From Porphyromonas sp. (GTDB lineage: Bacteria; Bacteroidota; Bacteroidia; Bacteroidales; Porphyromonadaceae): a stretch of 8,853 nucleotides of DNA. Positions 6,539 to 8,853 of this stretch are shown piece after piece. The stretch spans positions 1-8,853 of the forward strand of contig RBKG01000158.1 of NCBI GenBank assembly GCA_003640335.1, written 5' to 3'. The notes under the pieces are model-generated. The model saw only the letters and a program-made list of their open reading frames with translations. It searched no databases and was not told the DNA's origin. Position 1 is the first letter of the stretch; each line of letters begins with the position of its first letter. The position numbers were made by a program, and so were the translations under genes.

Positions 6539-8602
6539 ATGTCTACAACAAACTTTATATCTTTCATTGCTCGCTATGCTGCTATTGAAATCCCTATGTT
6601 GCAACGAGATTATGCACAGGGACGCCCCAAAGAAATAGGCTCTGAGCAACTCAACGATAAAGGACGAAATTTCCTTGATTATTTATTTGAGCATCTCAGT
6701 GCTCATGATGGGATTATCAATCTCGACTTAATCTATGGTTCTATAGAAAAGCGTAATCCCAATAGTGATGAGGAGACTTTTATACCTCTTGATGGGCAAC
6801 AAAGATTAACTACTCTTTGGCTACTTTACTGGTACATCCACATAGATAAGCATGTCGGCAGACTAGAGAAATCTTTACACATACTTTTAAACTTACTTCG
6901 TCGCTTTAGCTATGCAACACGAGCATCAGCTAGAGACTTCTGCCAGCAAATCTGCTCAGAAAGCTTTGTAGCCGGCTATCGTCAAAGAGGGAACAAAACT
7001 TCTAGTCAGTATATCCGTGAACGACGATGGTTTACTTCGAGCTATGCCTATGACCCTACTATTGATGGGATGTTACATTTGCTCGATTATATAGAAGCCA
7101 AACAAGCAATAACCCAATTACAACTAGACGATTTAGATCGTATACAGTTCCAAACTCTGGACATCGGGGAGTATAATCTATCTGATGATTTGTATATTAA
7201 AATGAATGGTCGTGGCAAACCACTCTCTTCTGTTGAAAACCTAAAAGCAGACTTCATTAACTATCTACGCAAACATGGGCATGACTTTTCTAAGTCTGAT
7301 AGTTATGATAGAAAACTAGATCATACATGGGCAGATTTAGCTTGGGGAGAAGCTATGGACGATATTACAGACGATATTTACAAAGACTTTGATCTCAGGT
7401 ATTTGCGTCTATTCAATCGTTACTTTTATAACCTTTGGGTTAGCTTGTCTGAAAATCCTATCAACAATACTATCCCTACAGAACTCACGGAAAGTTTCAC
7501 TGGAGAAGTTTATACACGCTTTTTGCCCTATGAAACTATACTAGACTCTTCTGAAGATCGTTTAGATAAAATGGTTGTATTCTTTGATTTCCTCGCTAGC
7601 TCAAACGGGATAAAATACAGCAAACTCCTGCATAGTCCATGGGAATTAGATACAAAACAGCAAGCCTATCCATACTTTCTCGACAAGAATAAATTAGGGA
7701 TGAGAGAACGTATAGCACTCTATGCCTTAATGCTATTTATTGACAATACAGACGAGCAGACTCGTAGCTATAAGGCTTACGAGCAATGGATGCGTATTGT
7801 TTGGAATCTTATCATCGACTCTAAACTTAGAACTTACACAAGCATGCGTAGCTATATTTTACTTCTAGACTCCATTGCTCCTTACTGCTCTAATATAGAG
7901 GAATATTTATGTACGACAGAGGATAGCAACCATCCTCGTTTGGCCTTTGAACAAAAGAAGCTCCGCTACCTTCATAAGCATCCAAGTAGACGAGACAGCA
8001 TACTACTGTTGGAGCTAAACAAAACGCTACAAGGACAAATTGATTTTAGTCTTGACTTTGATTGTTCAGATTCACAATTCTCTACTCTTGCACAACTAAC
8101 TAATGAGGTCGTTGATGCTAGGTCGTGGCAGTGGAATGCTAGCTACTTATGGCCTGGAATAATCGCACTCTTGAAGCAACCACTTTTCGATCTCGAATAC
8201 GAAGGTATGAATGGATATCTTGCTCATAAAGAACATGGTTCAGGGATTGACTGGCGCTTCCAGCTTTTATTAAACATAGGACATATTGCACAAGCTCTAC
8301 GTATGCTTCTAACCTACAGCCTAGAAAAGGAACATGTACCCACGAAGGCGACCTTTGAGAGGGTTTGTACAGAGCTTTGCAAAGCTTATGAGTATAAGGA
8401 AGAACTATATTGGCACTACCCTCTTGTAAAGTATGATTTACTCAGAGAAATGGAGCATGGACGCCTTTACCATCGTTATGCCGGTGTAGGTATCTGTCTT
8501 CAAAGAAGCTGGAGAGTTACAGAAAATTCTGATAAAGGTTACTATAAGTTAGAAGGAATCAAGAAACCTAAGTTACTCATCATAGGAGGTATTCCAGCGT
8601 AG
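6539..8602 (+). CDS. Large DUF262 protein without visible HNH domain, partner of the upstream nuclease
   Basis: A 687-residue protein with an N-terminal DUF262 domain: IPMLQRDYAQGR (18-29), DGQQRLTTL (85-93, intact nucleotide-hydrolysis motif) and DLYIKMNGRGKPLSSVENLKADFI (217-240), which is the counterpart of the F-x-x-N-x-G-x-x-L-x-x-x-E block. A long, mostly helical region rich in Trp and Tyr (about 250-600) follows. The tail (about 600-687) contains the segments WHYPLVKYDLL and HRYAGVGI, then a short strand-rich end. I find no DUF1524 pattern (D-x-E-H-I followed by GNLVLL), so it probably recognises or switches rather than cuts. Alternatively it holds an unrecognised effector domain. The 5-base gap to the upstream DUF262/HNH gene implies translational coupling and a shared function, like two-gene GmrSD-like systems such as TgvAB. 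The gene is followed by a strong terminator. Confidence 0.85.
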   Translation: MSTTNFISFIARYAAIEIPMLQRDYAQGRPKEIGSEQLNDKGRNFLDYLFEHLSAHDGIINLDLIYGSIEKRNPNSDEETFIPLDGQQRLTTLWLLYWYIHIDKHVGRLEKSLHILLNLLRRFSYATRASARDFCQQICSESFVAGYRQRGNKTSSQYIRERRWFTSSYAYDPTIDGMLHLLDYIEAKQAITQLQLDDLDRIQFQTLDIGEYNLSDDLYIKMNGRGKPLSSVENLKADFINYLRKHGHDFSKSDSYDRKLDHTWADLAWGEAMDDITDDIYKDFDLRYLRLFNRYFYNLWVSLSENPINNTIPTELTESFTGEVYTRFLPYETILDSSEDRLDKMVVFFDFLASSNGIKYSKLLHSPWELDTKQQAYPYFLDKNKLGMRERIALYALMLFIDNTDEQTRSYKAYEQWMRIVWNLIIDSKLRTYTSMRSYILLLDSIAPYCSNIEEYLCTTEDSNHPRLAFEQKKLRYLHKHPSRRDSILLLELNKTLQGQIDFSLDFDCSDSQFSTLAQLTNEVVDARSWQWNASYLWPGIIALLKQPLFDLEYEGMNGYLAHKEHGSGIDWRFQLLLNIGHIAQALRMLLTYSLEKEHVPTKATFERVCTELCKAYEYKEELYWHYPLVKYDLLREMEHGRLYHRYAGVGICLQRSWRVTENSDKGYYKLEGIKKPKLLIIGGIPA

Positions 8603-8631
8603 TCAAGTTAGTAATTTCAACAATAAAGCAT

Positions 8632-8673
8632 TGGGGCTAAGTTATATTGTATAATTTAGCCCCAGTACTTTTT
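8632..8673 (+). terminator. Strong intrinsic terminator closing the DUF262 cassette
   Basis: Bases 8632-8646 pair with 8650-8664 as a continuous 15-bp stem (one G-T pair) around a 3-base loop; the outer part is TGGGGCTAA with TTAGCCCCA. The sequence CTTTTTCT follows on the plus strand. It is 29 bases after the last DUF262 stop and 31 bases before the stop of the convergent minus-strand gene, so it may serve both directions, although the minus-strand T-tract is weak. Confidence 0.88.
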
Positions 8674-8695
8674 CTAAGATTATGAAGACATTTAA

Positions 8696-8853
8696 CTATC
8701 TTCGGTTAATTGGATTAAATTGTTTTGACAACTCTGTTATACTGCACCAAAGAGCAAGGTCTTTAATACCTACGGGATAGATAGTGCCTCCCAACATGTC
8801 TTCAATCATAGCCCTTAGCATGATGTAATCCATGCCTTCATGATGCTTATCTA
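8696..8853 (-). CDS. C-terminal part of an unidentified protein (runs off the window)
   Basis: Read on the minus strand from the right edge, a frame stays open for 51 codons and ends at a TAG (8696-8698). The peptide starts DKHHEGMDYIMLRAMIED and continues through a GGTIYPVGIKDLALW segment to a basic NPINRR end. Its amino-acid mix looks like a real globular protein, and the convergent terminator just past its stop supports an actual gene end. The fragment is too short to name a family. The gene's start and most of its length lie beyond the window. It marks the right border of the DUF262 cassette. Confidence 0.6.
   Translation of the reverse strand, partial: DKHHEGMDYIMLRAMIEDMLGGTIYPVGIKDLALWCSITELSKQFNPINRR

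Noticed and set aside
1..8853. Mobile element signatures (integrase, transposase, terminal inverted repeats, tRNA attachment site)
   Set aside because: None was visible in the window on either strand.

Overview
The window looks like the chromosome of a Bacteroidota species, most likely Bacteroidales (Porphyromonas-like, though the genus cannot be fixed from the sequence). The reasons are a TAnnTTTG-type -7 promoter box before pyrH, the absence of Shine-Dalgarno sequences before nearly all genes, moderately AT-rich DNA, and a pyrH-frr-rsgA order.

Bases 1-3265 are a compact plus-strand operon: pyrH (UMP kinase), frr (ribosome recycling factor), rsgA (30S-assembly GTPase, starting at a TTG in the same frame as frr) and a WYL-domain regulator 6 bases after rsgA. 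The first three are housekeeping genes. The WYL gene is of a class that often controls either core or defence genes.

Bases 3266-3689 hold no convincing protein gene. They contain a highly foldable segment (about 3376-3606): two simple hairpins followed by a long rod-like, interrupted stem, with TAnnTTTG boxes upstream. I read it as a structured non-coding RNA; the rod shape suggests, but does not prove, a 6S-like RNA. After it comes a 112-residue protein made of about 40-residue repeats carrying Asp-box-like motifs, closed by a strong intrinsic terminator (4047-4089).

Bases 4107-8602 hold three plus-strand genes that look like one accessory cassette: a 200-residue two-helix membrane protein, a 593-residue DUF262 + DUF1524 (GmrSD-like, HNH) protein, and a 687-residue DUF262 protein with no visible HNH nuclease domain. 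The two DUF262 genes are 5 bases apart. DUF262/DUF1524 proteins are known as modification-dependent (type IV) restriction enzymes against phages, so this is most simply read as a two-protein GmrSD-like defence system with a possible membrane partner. The 15-bp terminator hairpin at 8632-8664 closes the cassette and separates it from a convergent, truncated minus-strand gene that runs off the right edge.

The most interesting parts are the three-gene membrane/DUF262/DUF262 cassette, the unassigned structured RNA, and the short Asp-box repeat protein between them. All functional statements rest on motif reading; no searches could be run.
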